A stretch of DNA of 64,000 nt from Sinomicrobium oceani (lineage in GTDB: Bacteria; Bacteroidota; Bacteroidia; Flavobacteriales; Flavobacteriaceae). Location of the stretch: positions 1-64,000 of the forward strand of contig NZ_FPJE01000021.1 in NCBI RefSeq assembly GCF_900119185.1. The letters are read 5' to 3'. The position numbers were made by a program, and so were the translations under genes. The notes beneath the pieces were generated by a model that saw only the letters and a program-made list of their open reading frames with translations, made no database searches and was not told where the DNA came from. This document shows, in pieces, positions 27,467 through 36,967 of the stretch (within the stretch, counting starts at the first letter, position 1; each line of letters opens with the position of its first letter).

Positions 27467-29674
27467 TCAGCTCAAAAATCCGTTGAGCAATGCTCTGACG
27501 CTTGTTGTGTCTTCCACATAATACTTTGCACTGGTTTCTTTGAGCCCTACCTTGACGGTAAAGGCTTCTTCCGGGAGTTCGCGAAACATGTATTCATCCG
27601 TCCAGTCGTCTCCGATAGCAAAGATGAAATCGTATTCGTTTTCGGCGAGCAAGCGGGATGATGCCCGTCCTTTGTTTACATTACTGCTTTTGATCTCTAT
27701 AACTTTATTGCCTTCCAGGACGCTGAGCTCGTGGTTGGAAATAAGACTGGTCAGTACGGTTTTCAATTCGGTGGCACGATTCTGTGCCAGTTCCGGATCG
27801 GCTTTTCGGAAATGCCAGGCCAGGGAGAAGTTCTTTTCTTCGATAAATGTTCCCGGTGTACGGTCTACAAAGGTCTCGATGATAGGTTTCAGGTTGTTCA
27901 TCCAGTCTTTTTTGAGTTTTTCCAGTGCCTGCCAGTCTTTGTCTTTTTGTTTCAGCCATACCCCGTGTTCTACGATAAGTGTATAGCCCCGGTCCCCGAA
28001 CCATTTGGTGAAGGTCTCCCGGTCGCGCCCGCTGATAATGACAAGGTCTGTATTTTCCTGTTCATGAAGGGTGTCGAGGATGTGGTAAAGCTCTTCATCA
28101 GGCCGGGCATCTTTGGGGATATTGGTAAAATTAACCAGTGTGCCATCATAATCCAGCAGGATAAGCTTTCGTTTTGCCTTTTTGTAATGGTCGAATAACT
28201 GCTGTTCTATTTGTGGTGTAATCTTTTTCGAGACAATGACATGATGTTGCTGCTTGGTGGCCTGAAGCGCCTTCATAAATTCTTTAGCCCATTTCTCTAC
28301 GCTGTACCTTTCCAGACGTTGTTGAAGGAATGTATTTCTTTCGATCTGTTCTTCTACGGGCATTTCCAGGGCCTTTTTCAGCGTGTCGGCGATCTGCTCA
28401 AAATTGTTGGGATTGATGAGCAGGGCTTCGTTCATTTCTTTTGAAGCTCCTGCCATTTCGCTAAGTACCAGAACCCCGTCCTTATCTACCCGTGTGGCTA
28501 TATATTCTTTGGCTACCAGGTTCATGCCATCTCTAACCGGTGTTATAAGGGCAACTTCACAGGACGTATACAGGTCGATAAGGTTTTCAAAAGGCATGGA
28601 GCGGTAAAAATACCATATCGGGGTCCAGCTTACCGTAGAGAATTTTCCGTTGATTCGGCCTACGAGTTCGTCCGTATCCTTTTTCAGGCGTTGGTACTGT
28701 GGTACATTGGAGCGTGACGGCACTGCAAGGAGGATAAAACGAACTTTCTCCCGGAATTGCGGATATTTGTCGAGGAAATATTCAAAAGCCCTCAGGCGGT
28801 TGGGGATACCTTTGGTGTAATCGAGACGGTCGATGGAAAGGATCATCTTGGCCCCCGGGGCAGATTGTAAGTGTGCATCGAGCCGCTTTTGCAGATCGGA
28901 TTTCTGTGCTTCTTCTTTTTTGTAATGGGTAATGGCTGCATTGCGAAACTTGTTGTAGTCAATACCCATAGGGAAAGAGTCCACACGAAGGGTCCGTCCC
29001 TGATAGGAGATCTCGTTGAAATGTGTGTCCACACGCAGAATACGCCTTACCGAGCTCAGAAAATGCCGCTCGTAGTCGTACGTGTGAAAACCGAGCAGAT
29101 CAGCTCCGAGCATACCATTGAGTAACTCTTCTCTCCAGGGAAGGGTCCGGAATACTTCGTATGAAGGGAATGGGATGTGAAGAAAAAAACCGATGGAGGT
29201 ATTGGGGCGCTCCTTTTTAATAAGTTCCGGGAGAAGTAATAACTGGTAGTCGTGTACCCAGATCGTATCACCGTCATCCGTATGTTGGAGTACGGTTTCC
29301 GCAAATTTACGGTTGACCTCTTTGTAGGACTCCCAATGCTCACCTTCGAAAGTAGTGTATTCCATGAAATAATGGAACATGGGCCAGAGGGTATTGTTGC
29401 TGAAACCGTAATAAAAATTGTCCAGATCCTTTCCGGTAAGCCCTACGGCTGCACAGTTTTCCTGTGCTATAGCAGCATCTACCTTTTTCTTGAGACCGGC
29501 ATCCAGTTCTTCTTCTTTCAGCCCGGACCATCCTATCCAAAGGCTTTCACCTCCTTCATGTACGGATTTCATCCCGGTGGCGAGTCCGCCTACACTCGGG
29601 TTAACTGCGAGATTATTGTTGTGGATGGATATTTGTAAAGGAAGTCTGTTAGAAACGATTATGGTTTTGTTCAT
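27467..29674 (-). CDS. Bifunctional trehalose-6-phosphate synthase/phosphatase
   Basis: A fusion of 735 residues. The N-terminal GT20 domain (about 1-465) joins UDP-glucose and glucose-6-phosphate. It has VSNRLP at the start, the G-G-L-A-T-G loop, H-D-Y-Q-L, the S-I-D-R-L-D-Y-T-K-G-I motif and M-N-L-V-A-K-E-Y. The C-terminal HAD phosphatase domain (about 500-735) has LDYDGTLV with the catalytic aspartates and G-D-D-W-T-D near the end, and removes the phosphate. Both steps of trehalose synthesis, used for osmotic and desiccation protection, are thus on one chain. The gene is divergent from a GH15 hydrolase that may degrade trehalose. Confidence 0.93.
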   Translation of the reverse strand: MNKTIIVSNRLPLQISIHNNNLAVNPSVGGLATGMKSVHEGGESLWIGWSGLKEEELDAGLKKKVDAAIAQENCAAVGLTGKDLDNFYYGFSNNTLWPMFHYFMEYTTFEGEHWESYKEVNRKFAETVLQHTDDGDTIWVHDYQLLLLPELIKKERPNTSIGFFLHIPFPSYEVFRTLPWREELLNGMLGADLLGFHTYDYERHFLSSVRRILRVDTHFNEISYQGRTLRVDSFPMGIDYNKFRNAAITHYKKEEAQKSDLQKRLDAHLQSAPGAKMILSIDRLDYTKGIPNRLRAFEYFLDKYPQFREKVRFILLAVPSRSNVPQYQRLKKDTDELVGRINGKFSTVSWTPIWYFYRSMPFENLIDLYTSCEVALITPVRDGMNLVAKEYIATRVDKDGVLVLSEMAGASKEMNEALLINPNNFEQIADTLKKALEMPVEEQIERNTFLQQRLERYSVEKWAKEFMKALQATKQQHHVIVSKKITPQIEQQLFDHYKKAKRKLILLDYDGTLVNFTNIPKDARPDEELYHILDTLHEQENTDLVIISGRDRETFTKWFGDRGYTLIVEHGVWLKQKDKDWQALEKLKKDWMNNLKPIIETFVDRTPGTFIEEKNFSLAWHFRKADPELAQNRATELKTVLTSLISNHELSVLEGNKVIEIKSSNVNKGRASSRLLAENEYDFIFAIGDDWTDEYMFRELPEEAFTVKVGLKETSAKYYVEDTTSVRALLNGFLS

Positions 29675-29860
29675 TGATTTTTTGTTTTAATGCGGTTCGC
29701 ATACTGTTTTCTTTTTCATATTCAGATGGGCTGTTTTTTTTTCATTCCATGACTGGCCTCCTTTTATTTTAATTATTTCGCAAAAGTTAAATTAAGCGAT
29801 CTTTTTTTCGTTAATTTAAGGATTTTATTCGAATTTTAAGGTCATAGACCATATTATTAA
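29675..29860. promoter_or_regulatory. Divergent intergenic region of the trehalose locus
   Basis: These 186 bp separate the start codons of the synthase/phosphatase and the upstream-most start of the GH15 gene. The sequence is rich in A and T runs. I see no clear TAnnTTTG in either direction, so the promoters are not assigned. Confidence 0.3.
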
Positions 29861-31786
29861 ATGGCGGATACCGGTTTGGAGCAGGGGCTTCGGGAAAATT
29901 ATGTATCATCGGAGCAGTCCCCCCCCCCCCCCCCGAAGTGGTGTCCCCTTGAATGCAAATCACTTAAACCATATTTGAAATTAATGGACAATCTCGATTA
30001 CGGAATTATAGGAAATTGTAAAAGTGCAGCGTTGATCTCCAAAACCGGCTCCCTGGACTGGTGCTGTCTTCCCGAATTCGATTCTTCTTCGGTTTTTGCC
30101 AAGCTACTGGATGATGAGATAGGAGGCAGTTTTGAAATCCTCGTCGGTGAGGACTATCATATCGAACAGGAATACATCCCGAATACCAATATCCTGATGA
30201 CCCGGTTTTCGGAAGGAGCTAATGTATTTGAGCTGTACGATTTTATGCCGAGGTATAAACTGGAAAGCGGGGGGCATTATGCGCCGCCCGATATTATACG
30301 TTACATACAACACGTATCCGGAAAACCCGTGTTCAGGGTCAGATATGATCCTAAGCTGGAATACGCTATAGCCGATACTTCCACCAAGATAAAACCCGAC
30401 TACATTGTGAGCGTTACCCAGGAGGGGAAATATGACTCCCTTTATCTCTATAGCAGCATGGATAAAAAAATGGTGCTTGACGGGGAAGAAATAACACTGG
30501 AGCGGGACGAGTTTTTTCTGCTCAGCTATAACGAAAAGATATTCCGGCAGCATACCCGGCAGGCCTACCTGGATATGCAGCGTACCAAAGTGTACTGGCT
30601 CAACTGGACGGACAGGACACCGTCGTATAAGAAATATAACGAAGAGATTACCAGGAGTGCTCTTACCCTGAAACTTCTGAGCCATAACCGTACGGGGGCG
30701 GTACTGGCTGCAGCGACAACCTCACTGCCTGAGACCATAGGGGAAGTGCGAAACTGGGATTATCGTTTTTGCTGGATCAGGGACGCTTCTATGGTGATCA
30801 AGGTGGTCTCTGCGCTCGGGCATGTGGATGTGGCAAAGAAATACCTGCAGTTTATCATAGATATCATTCCTGATAAAGATGAGAAACTCCAGATAATGTA
30901 CGGGATCAACAAAGAAAAGATCCTGGAAGAAAAGACCCTGGATCATCTCAAGGGCTACGGAGGGTCCAAACCCGTACGTATCGGCAATGCCGCTTACGAA
31001 CAGCGACAGAATGACATCTATGGAATACTGATGGATGTCATCCACCAGCAGATTGTCAAATTCGAGACCTCACTCGACAATTGCGAAGAGTTGTGGACCA
31101 TAACCAAGGGGATTGTATGGGTAGTCCGTGAGCACTGGGAGGAACCCGATAAGGGAATCTGGGAGTTCCGGACGGAAGAACGGCATTTTACCTTCTCTAA
31201 AGTACTGTGCTGGGTAGCTATTGACAGGGCGATAAAAGTGGCTCATATTCTTGGTAAGGCACAGCATGTGACCAAGTGGATCGATCTGGAAAGGCAGATT
31301 CGTGAAGATATTCTCGATGGAGCCTGGAGTGAGAAAGTACAGGCATTTACCCAGGCTTATGGCAGTGATGACCTCGACGCGTCGGTACTGCTTATGGAAC
31401 CCTACGGTTTTGTAAAGGCCAACGATCCCAAATATATCAAAACCGTAAAAGCAATCGAAAAGGAATTGTGCCACGAAGGGTTACTTTACCGCTATAAAAA
31501 CAAGGACGATTTCGGTTTGCCTACCTCTTCGTTTACGATCTGTACATTCTGGTTTATAAATAGTCTGTACAAGATCGGGGAGCACAAAAAGGCCATAAAG
31601 ATGTTCAAAAAACTGCTTTCGTACAGCAACCATCTCGGACTGTTCAGTGAAGATATCGATTTTAAGACCAAGAGGCTGCTCGGGAACTTTCCACAGGCAT
31701 ATTCTCACCTGGCGCTGATAGAAACAGCGATCAATCTGTCTAATGTCATCACCGAAGAAGAAGAGATCAAAGTGGCGGTGCGCTAA
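29861..31786 (+). CDS. GH15-family glycoside hydrolase (glucoamylase/trehalase-like), with poly-C tract at its start
   Basis: The product carries an N-terminal trehalase-like beta-sandwich domain (from L-D-Y-G-I-I-G-N) and a C-terminal (alpha/alpha)6 GH15 domain. The GH15 domain has R-N-W-D-Y-R-F-C-W-I-R-D-A-S and, late, L-L-G-N-F-P-Q-A-Y-S-H, with E residues suited to the general acid and base. GH15 members cleave alpha-glucosides from non-reducing ends, and several bacterial ones are trehalases. Divergent placement from trehalose synthesis favours that. Family similarity starts at the ATG at 29984 (601 residues). The frame also reads upstream to an ATG at 29861, passing through 16 consecutive Cs (29919-29934), so the true start is ambiguous. 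Confidence 0.85.
   Translation: MADTGLEQGLRENYVSSEQSPPPPPKWCPLECKSLKPYLKLMDNLDYGIIGNCKSAALISKTGSLDWCCLPEFDSSSVFAKLLDDEIGGSFEILVGEDYHIEQEYIPNTNILMTRFSEGANVFELYDFMPRYKLESGGHYAPPDIIRYIQHVSGKPVFRVRYDPKLEYAIADTSTKIKPDYIVSVTQEGKYDSLYLYSSMDKKMVLDGEEITLERDEFFLLSYNEKIFRQHTRQAYLDMQRTKVYWLNWTDRTPSYKKYNEEITRSALTLKLLSHNRTGAVLAAATTSLPETIGEVRNWDYRFCWIRDASMVIKVVSALGHVDVAKKYLQFIIDIIPDKDEKLQIMYGINKEKILEEKTLDHLKGYGGSKPVRIGNAAYEQRQNDIYGILMDVIHQQIVKFETSLDNCEELWTITKGIVWVVREHWEEPDKGIWEFRTEERHFTFSKVLCWVAIDRAIKVAHILGKAQHVTKWIDLERQIREDILDGAWSEKVQAFTQAYGSDDLDASVLLMEPYGFVKANDPKYIKTVKAIEKELCHEGLLYRYKNKDDFGLPTSSFTICTFWFINSLYKIGEHKKAIKMFKKLLSYSNHLGLFSEDIDFKTKRLLGNFPQAYSHLALIETAINLSNVITEEEEIKVAVR
29919..29934. repeat. Homopolymer of 16 C
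   Basis: Sixteen consecutive C residues encode five prolines in the extended reading frame, or lie 49 bp upstream of the more likely start at 29984. Such tracts slip during replication and are typical of phase-variable genes; they are also error-prone in sequencing. Confidence 0.85.
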
Positions 31787-31809
31787 GGCCAAAAAACATA
31801 ATTATCACA

Positions 31810-31845
31810 CCGTGCCGGATTTTCGTGATCCGGCACTTCAATTTT
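31810..31845 (+). terminator. Terminator of the GH15 gene
   Basis: GTGCCGGAT (31812-31820) pairs with ATCCGGCAC (31828-31836), followed by a T-containing tail. Confidence 0.7.
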
Positions 31846-31879
31846 AACGAATTCATACCCCCTCAGTTAATTTTCCTTT

Positions 31880-31887
31880 TAACTTTG
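31880..31887 (+). promoter_or_regulatory. -7 element of the malic enzyme gene
   Basis: TAACTTTG at 31880-31887 fits TAnnTTTG, 22 bp before the ATG at 31910. No -33 TTG was seen at standard spacing. Confidence 0.5.
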
Positions 31888-31909
31888 TATTTCCTATAAA
31901 ATACTGGAC

Positions 31910-34213
31910 ATGACTAAAAAGAACAACAAGCTCAGAAGAGAGGCTTTGGTTTATCATGCAAAACCCCAGCCGGGTAAAATCAAAGTAGTCCCGACAAAGC
32001 GATATGCGACACAGCGCGATCTGGCGCTGGCCTACTCACCCGGCGTGGCAGAACCCTGCCTGGAAATAGAAAAGAACGATCGTAATGCATACAAATACAC
32101 GTCCAAAGGTAACCTGGTAGCTGTAATCTCTAACGGAACAGCTGTACTGGGACTTGGAGATATAGGTCCCAGTGCTGCCAAACCTGTGATGGAAGGAAAG
32201 GGCCTGCTCTTTAAAATCTTTGCCGATATCGATGTTTTTGATATTGAAGTCGATACGAAAGATGTAGATAAATTTATTGATACGGTAAAGAATATCGCTC
32301 CTACTTTCGGAGGGATCAATCTTGAAGATATAAAAGCTCCGGAAGCTTTCGAAATAGAACGAAGGCTGAAAGAAGAACTCGATATTCCCGTAATGCACGA
32401 TGACCAGCACGGAACAGCCATTATTTCGGCTGCTGCTTTGCTGAATGCCCTGGAAATTTCGGGTAAGAATATAGAGGAAACACGTATCGTGGTAAGTGGT
32501 GCAGGTGCCGCAGCGGTGTCCTGTACGCGACTCTACAAATCTTTTGGCGCCCGGGCCGAGAACATTGTGATGCTCGACAGCAAAGGTGTAATCCGTAAAG
32601 ACCGTGAAAATCTCTCTCTGGAGAAACTGGAGTTTGCTTCCGCCAGAAAGATCGATACTCTGGAAGAGGCTATGGTAAATGCCGATGTCTTCATCGGACT
32701 CTCCATTGCAGATATCGTAACTCCGGAAATGCTGCTCTCCATGGCAGATAACCCCATTGTTTTTGCTATGGCCAACCCGAATCCGGAAATTTCTTATGAC
32801 CTGGCCGTTGCCACCCGTAAAGACATTATTATGGCTACGGGACGTTCCGATCATCCTAATCAGGTGAACAACGTTCTCGGTTTTCCGTTTATTTTCCGTG
32901 GTGCGCTGGACGTAAGGGCCACCAAGATCAATGAAGAAATGAAAAAGGCTGCCGTAGTAGCCCTTGCTGAACTGGCCAAGGAGAATGTTCCGGAACAGGT
33001 GAACATCGCTTATGGAGAAACAAGGCTCAATTTCGGACGGGAATATATTATTCCGAAGCCGTTCGATCCCAGACTGATCGCCAAGGTGCCTCCGGCAGTT
33101 GCAAAAGCTGCTATGGAAAGTGGGGTAGCTACCGAACCTATAGACGATTGGGCAAAATATGAAGAAGAACTGATGCAGCGATTGGGCAACGACAATAAAA
33201 TTGTTCGTCTGCTCCATAACAGGGCCAAAACCAATCCGAAACGCGTGGTTTTTGCCGAAGCCGACCAGCTCGATGTAATGAAGGCTGCCCAGATCGTTTA
33301 TGAAGAAGGAATAGCACACCCGATCCTGTTGGGCCGGGAAGATATTATCCGGGACCTGAAAAAGGAATTGGAATTCGATGCTGATGTTCCGATCATAGAC
33401 CCGAAAACAGATGAGTACAACGATCAGAAAAACCATTACGCACGGCGTTACTGGGAAAGCAGGCAACGCAGCGGAATAACCCTGTATGAAGCGGAGAAGA
33501 AAATGAGGGAACGTAACTACTTCGCGGCCATGATGGTCAATGAAGGAGATGCTGACGGCCTCATTACCGGATATTCGAGAAGTTATCCGTCTGTAGTAAA
33601 ACCCATGCTGGAACTTATCGGCAAAGCAAAAGGCACTACAAAAGTAGCCGCAATGAACCTTATGGTCACGGAAAGAGGACCCATGTTCCTTTCCGATACC
33701 TCCATAAATATCAACCCCACCGGAAAAGAACTGGCCAAAATAGCACAAATGACCGCCCATACGGTAAAAATGTTCGGTTTTGAACCGGCCATAGCTATGC
33801 TTTCCTATGGGAACTTTGGCTCATCGGGCTTCCCGGAAGCCTCCAAAGTGCGCGAAGCAGTGAGTTATCTGCACAAGTATTATCCGGATATTATCGTAGA
33901 TGGTGAATTACAGGCAGACTTTGCGTTGAATAAAGACATGCTTCAGGATAAATTTCCGTTCTCCAAGCTGGCCGGTAAAAAAGTGAATACGTTGATATTC
34001 CCTAACCTCGATGCCGCTAATATTACATACAAACTTATGAAGGAACTTTATAAAGCCGACTCCATAGGACCGATATTAATGGGAATGCGAAAACCGGTAC
34101 ACATTTTACAATTAGGTGCAAGTGTCGAAGAAATGGTGAATATAGCCGCGATCACCGTAGTTGATGCCCAGGAAAAAGAAAGAAGAGAAAAACAACTCGC
34201 TGCGGAAATCTGA
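31910..34213 (+). CDS. maeB: NADP-dependent malic enzyme with C-terminal phosphotransacetylase-like domain
   Basis: MaeB decarboxylates malate to pyruvate with formation of NADPH. The 767-residue protein is the long form. The malic enzyme part (about 1-430) has [20 protein letters not shown], a V-V-S-G-A-G-A-A-A nucleotide-binding loop and the A-N-P-N-P-E-I block. The C-terminal phosphate acetyltransferase-like domain (about 435-767) in this family is usually regulatory, responding to acetyl-CoA, rather than catalytic. It is single, between two terminators. Confidence 0.94.
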   Translation: MTKKNNKLRREALVYHAKPQPGKIKVVPTKRYATQRDLALAYSPGVAEPCLEIEKNDRNAYKYTSKGNLVAVISNGTAVLGLGDIGPSAAKPVMEGKGLLFKIFADIDVFDIEVDTKDVDKFIDTVKNIAPTFGGINLEDIKAPEAFEIERRLKEELDIPVMHDDQHGTAIISAAALLNALEISGKNIEETRIVVSGAGAAAVSCTRLYKSFGARAENIVMLDSKGVIRKDRENLSLEKLEFASARKIDTLEEAMVNADVFIGLSIADIVTPEMLLSMADNPIVFAMANPNPEISYDLAVATRKDIIMATGRSDHPNQVNNVLGFPFIFRGALDVRATKINEEMKKAAVVALAELAKENVPEQVNIAYGETRLNFGREYIIPKPFDPRLIAKVPPAVAKAAMESGVATEPIDDWAKYEEELMQRLGNDNKIVRLLHNRAKTNPKRVVFAEADQLDVMKAAQIVYEEGIAHPILLGREDIIRDLKKELEFDADVPIIDPKTDEYNDQKNHYARRYWESRQRSGITLYEAEKKMRERNYFAAMMVNEGDADGLITGYSRSYPSVVKPMLELIGKAKGTTKVAAMNLMVTERGPMFLSDTSININPTGKELAKIAQMTAHTVKMFGFEPAIAMLSYGNFGSSGFPEASKVREAVSYLHKYYPDIIVDGELQADFALNKDMLQDKFPFSKLAGKKVNTLIFPNLDAANITYKLMKELYKADSIGPILMGMRKPVHILQLGASVEEMVNIAAITVVDAQEKERREKQLAAEI

Positions 34214-34251
34214 AACCGTAGGGAGATGACCGAAAACCATTAGGAATAATG

Positions 34252-34295
34252 TTACAGCCGGAAGATCATCATTACGATATTCCGGCTGTTTTTAT
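34252..34295 (+). terminator. Terminator of maeB
   Basis: ACAGCCGGAA (34254-34263) pairs with TTCCGGCTGT (34280-34289), followed by TTTTAT. Confidence 0.85.
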
Positions 34296-34396
34296 ATCTC
34301 CGTGTTTCGGCCCTGAAATATCGGAGGATGATTGTGAGATGGTATCGTTAACACTCTCCGGAAAAAGATTTTCCAGGTTTATTTAATGTATTTTTA

Positions 34397-34404
34397 TATA
34401 TTTG
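34397..34404 (+). promoter_or_regulatory. -7 element of the GH20 gene
   Basis: TATATTTG at 34397-34404 fits the -7 consensus, 34 bp before the ATG. Confidence 0.5.
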
Positions 34405-34438
34405 ATTTAAAGCATTTTAATAACAAAAAATAACCTTT

Positions 34439-36109
34439 ATGCGTATCTTTAGACCAACGACCCGGTTTTGCCTACTAATGACATTGGTTCTTCTCTATTC
34501 CGCTTGCGGAAAGGAAAAGAGGAATGTTGAAAAAGTAGGTATAATCCCACAACCTGTGGAGATGGAATTCAAAAATGATGTCTTTGTCATGGACGAAGAC
34601 ACCAAAATTTCATATCCGGAATCTTTTGCCCGGGTAGCCGGCTTTTTCTCCGATTACGTAGCTAACCTTTCGGCGATACGGATGGAGAAAACCCCGGAAG
34701 ATGCAAAGAATACTATAGTTTTTAAGGAAGATAGCAGTATAGATAATGAAGAGGGCTATAAACTGAGTGTGCAACCCAAAAAAATAATAATCTCGGCATC
34801 GTCTCCGAAAGGGGCTTTTTATGCGGTGCAAAGTCTACGTCAGCTCATGCCGGTGGCCCTCGAAGAGGGAAATTATAAGGAAGACGGCGATAAGGAGATC
34901 TCGATTCCTACGGTAGAAGTATATGATGAGCCGCGTTTTGCTTATCGCGGTCAGATGCTCGATGTGGGGAGGCATTTTTTTCCCGTGGAGTTTATCAAAA
35001 AATATATAGATCTGATGTCGATGTTCAAATTCAATAAATTTCATTGGCATCTCACCGAAGATCAGGGGTGGCGCATAGAGATTAAAAAGTATCCGAAGCT
35101 TACGGAGGTAGGAGCGTATCGCGATAGTACGATCATCGGGCATTACTATGACGAACCCAGAGAATGGGATACCAGGAAGTATGGTGGTTTTTATACCCAG
35201 GAAGAAGTTAAAGAGGTTGTTAAGTATGCGCAGGAACGTTATGTTACGGTGATTCCCGAAATAGAAATGCCGGGGCACTCCGAAGCCGCACTGGCTTCTT
35301 ATCCCGAACTGGGATGTACAGGTGGGCCTTACCAGGTGCAGGGTATCTGGGGCATACACAGCAATATATACTGTACGAAAGAGGAAACTTTTACGTTCCT
35401 CGAAGGCGTTCTGGATGAAGTCATGGCGTTGTTTCCGAGCAAGTATATCCATATAGGAGGCGATGAGGCACCTAAAGATAAATGGGAACAATGTGATGTG
35501 TGCCAGGCGCTCATACGAAGTGAAGGTCTTGCCGATGAGCACGAACTGCAAAGCTATTTTATCCAGCGTATCGAAAAATACCTGAATAGTAAGGGAAGAG
35601 AGATCATAGGCTGGGATGAAATCCTGGAAGGCGGGCTTGCTCCCAACGCTACCGTAATGTCCTGGAGAGGTACAGAAGGTGCGGTCGAAGCCGCAAAACA
35701 ACATCATGATGTGATCATGACCCCTACTGCTTATTGCTATCTGGATTACTATCAGTACAAAGAAGATAAAGAAAAGAAAGAGCCATTGGCTATCGGTGGG
35801 TATCTGCCCATGAAGAAAGTTTACAGCTTTGAGCCCATACCCGAAGAACTGACGGCGGAAGAAGCCAAATACGTGTTGGGAAGCCAGGTAAACCTATGGA
35901 CAGAATACATCGATTCGCCCGAGAAAGTGGAATACATGGAGTATCCGCGTGCTATTGCTATGGGAGAAGTAGCCTGGAGTGCGAAGGAGAGAAAGGATTT
36001 TGACGATTTTCTGTACCGACTGGAGCCCGTTCTGCGAAGACTGGACGCCATGGGAGTGAACTACGGAGACAAAAATGAAGACGGGGAACCGCTTCCGGAG
36101 GCTAAGTAA
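34439..36109 (+). CDS. Beta-N-acetylhexosaminidase (GH20) lipoprotein
   Basis: This 556-residue GH20 enzyme removes terminal GlcNAc or GalNAc from glycans. The signal peptide ends in a lipobox (Y-S-A-C at about 20-23), so it is lipid-anchored in the cell envelope. An N-terminal GH20b-type domain (about 35-150) is followed by the TIM barrel: F-A-Y-R-G-Q-M-L-D-V-G-R-H, K-F-N-K-F-H-W-H-L-T-E-D-Q-G-W-R and the catalytic D-E pair in H-I-G-G-D-E-A-P-K (about 337-345). W-T-E-Y-I lies near the end. The closest neighbours with a possible link are cutC and, 2.3 kb on, a SusC/SusD pair; a shared glycan pathway is possible but not shown. Confidence 0.93.
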   Translation: MRIFRPTTRFCLLMTLVLLYSACGKEKRNVEKVGIIPQPVEMEFKNDVFVMDEDTKISYPESFARVAGFFSDYVANLSAIRMEKTPEDAKNTIVFKEDSSIDNEEGYKLSVQPKKIIISASSPKGAFYAVQSLRQLMPVALEEGNYKEDGDKEISIPTVEVYDEPRFAYRGQMLDVGRHFFPVEFIKKYIDLMSMFKFNKFHWHLTEDQGWRIEIKKYPKLTEVGAYRDSTIIGHYYDEPREWDTRKYGGFYTQEEVKEVVKYAQERYVTVIPEIEMPGHSEAALASYPELGCTGGPYQVQGIWGIHSNIYCTKEETFTFLEGVLDEVMALFPSKYIHIGGDEAPKDKWEQCDVCQALIRSEGLADEHELQSYFIQRIEKYLNSKGREIIGWDEILEGGLAPNATVMSWRGTEGAVEAAKQHHDVIMTPTAYCYLDYYQYKEDKEKKEPLAIGGYLPMKKVYSFEPIPEELTAEEAKYVLGSQVNLWTEYIDSPEKVEYMEYPRAIAMGEVAWSAKERKDFDDFLYRLEPVLRRLDAMGVNYGDKNEDGEPLPEAK

Positions 36110-36151
36110 ATATATTTTTTGGCATACGGCCTTTTCAGGGTTATGTATCAT

Positions 36152-36186
36152 ACAGGGCACTTTGGTATCAAGGTGCCCTACTGATT
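36152..36186 (+). terminator. Possible terminator of the GH20 gene
   Basis: AGGGCAC (36154-36160) pairs with GTGCCCT (36173-36179), with further pairing inside the loop. The following tail is only moderately T-rich. Confidence 0.5.
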
Positions 36187-36229
36187 TTATTGCCGCAATA
36201 CATCCGATCGATAATTAAAGAGTAGTGAT

Positions 36230-36955
36230 ATGCTTGTAGAAATTTGTGCGAACTCTTATGAGTCTGCCCGCAATGCCCGGCTCGCCGGAGCAGATCGTAT
36301 CGAGCTTTGTACGGAGCTCGGAGTAGGAGGAATAACACCTTCTCACGGTCTTGTGAAAAAAGTAACGGAAGAATTGGATATTCCGGTATATGTATTGATC
36401 CGCCCGAGAAGCGGAAGTTTTTGCTATGATGAAGCAGAACTCGATATTATGAAACGTGATATCGAATTTTGCGGAGAGGCCGGCTGTGCCGGTATTGTCT
36501 CCGGGGTATTGACTCCCGGCAATGTGCTGGATGAAGATAAAACCGGAAAGCTCGTGGAGATTTCAGGTACAATGCCATTTACCTTTCACCGTGCTTTCGA
36601 TTGGGTGTCTGACCCTTTTGAGACCACCCGACGCTTAGCTGCACTTGGTGTAAAGAGGATTCTTACATCCGGACAAAAAAGCAATGCTGCGGAAGGTTTA
36701 GAAACCCTGAAGGCGCTGCATGAACATGGTAAGGGAGATCCCATAATTATGCCTGGTGGTGGAATAAATCCGGATAATATCAGTGATTTCGCAAAACATG
36801 GGTTTACGGAAGTTCACTTTTCTGCTACAACATTTCTCCAGGTTTTAGGCAAAACTCCTCGGATCTCCATGAACAGCCTGAAATTTCAGGATGAAACCAT
36901 GGTAGCATATGCGGATAAGGCCAAAATAGAGGCTATCATAAAAAAAATACGTTAG
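36230..36955 (+). CDS. cutC: CutC family protein
   Basis: This is a 241-residue TIM-barrel protein of the CutC family. It opens V-E-I-C-A-N-S-Y-E-S-A and has A-D-R-I-E-L-C, G-G-I-T-P-S-H-G, I-R-P-R-S-G-x-F-C-Y and F-H-R-A-F-D, close to full family length. CutC was named for copper homeostasis in Escherichia coli, but that role is disputed and the molecular function is not established. It ends 12 bp before the stop of the convergent sensor kinase. Confidence 0.92.
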   Translation: MLVEICANSYESARNARLAGADRIELCTELGVGGITPSHGLVKKVTEELDIPVYVLIRPRSGSFCYDEAELDIMKRDIEFCGEAGCAGIVSGVLTPGNVLDEDKTGKLVEISGTMPFTFHRAFDWVSDPFETTRRLAALGVKRILTSGQKSNAAEGLETLKALHEHGKGDPIIMPGGGINPDNISDFAKHGFTEVHFSATTFLQVLGKTPRISMNSLKFQDETMVAYADKAKIEAIIKKIR

Positions 36956-36967
36956 TATTTATGTGTT

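Noticed and set aside
32036-33760. Long open frame (about 570 codons) on the minus strand
   Set aside because: It lies wholly antisense to maeB, whose protein matches its family from end to end. The antisense product is low-complexity, rich in Phe/His/Gly, with no recognisable domain.
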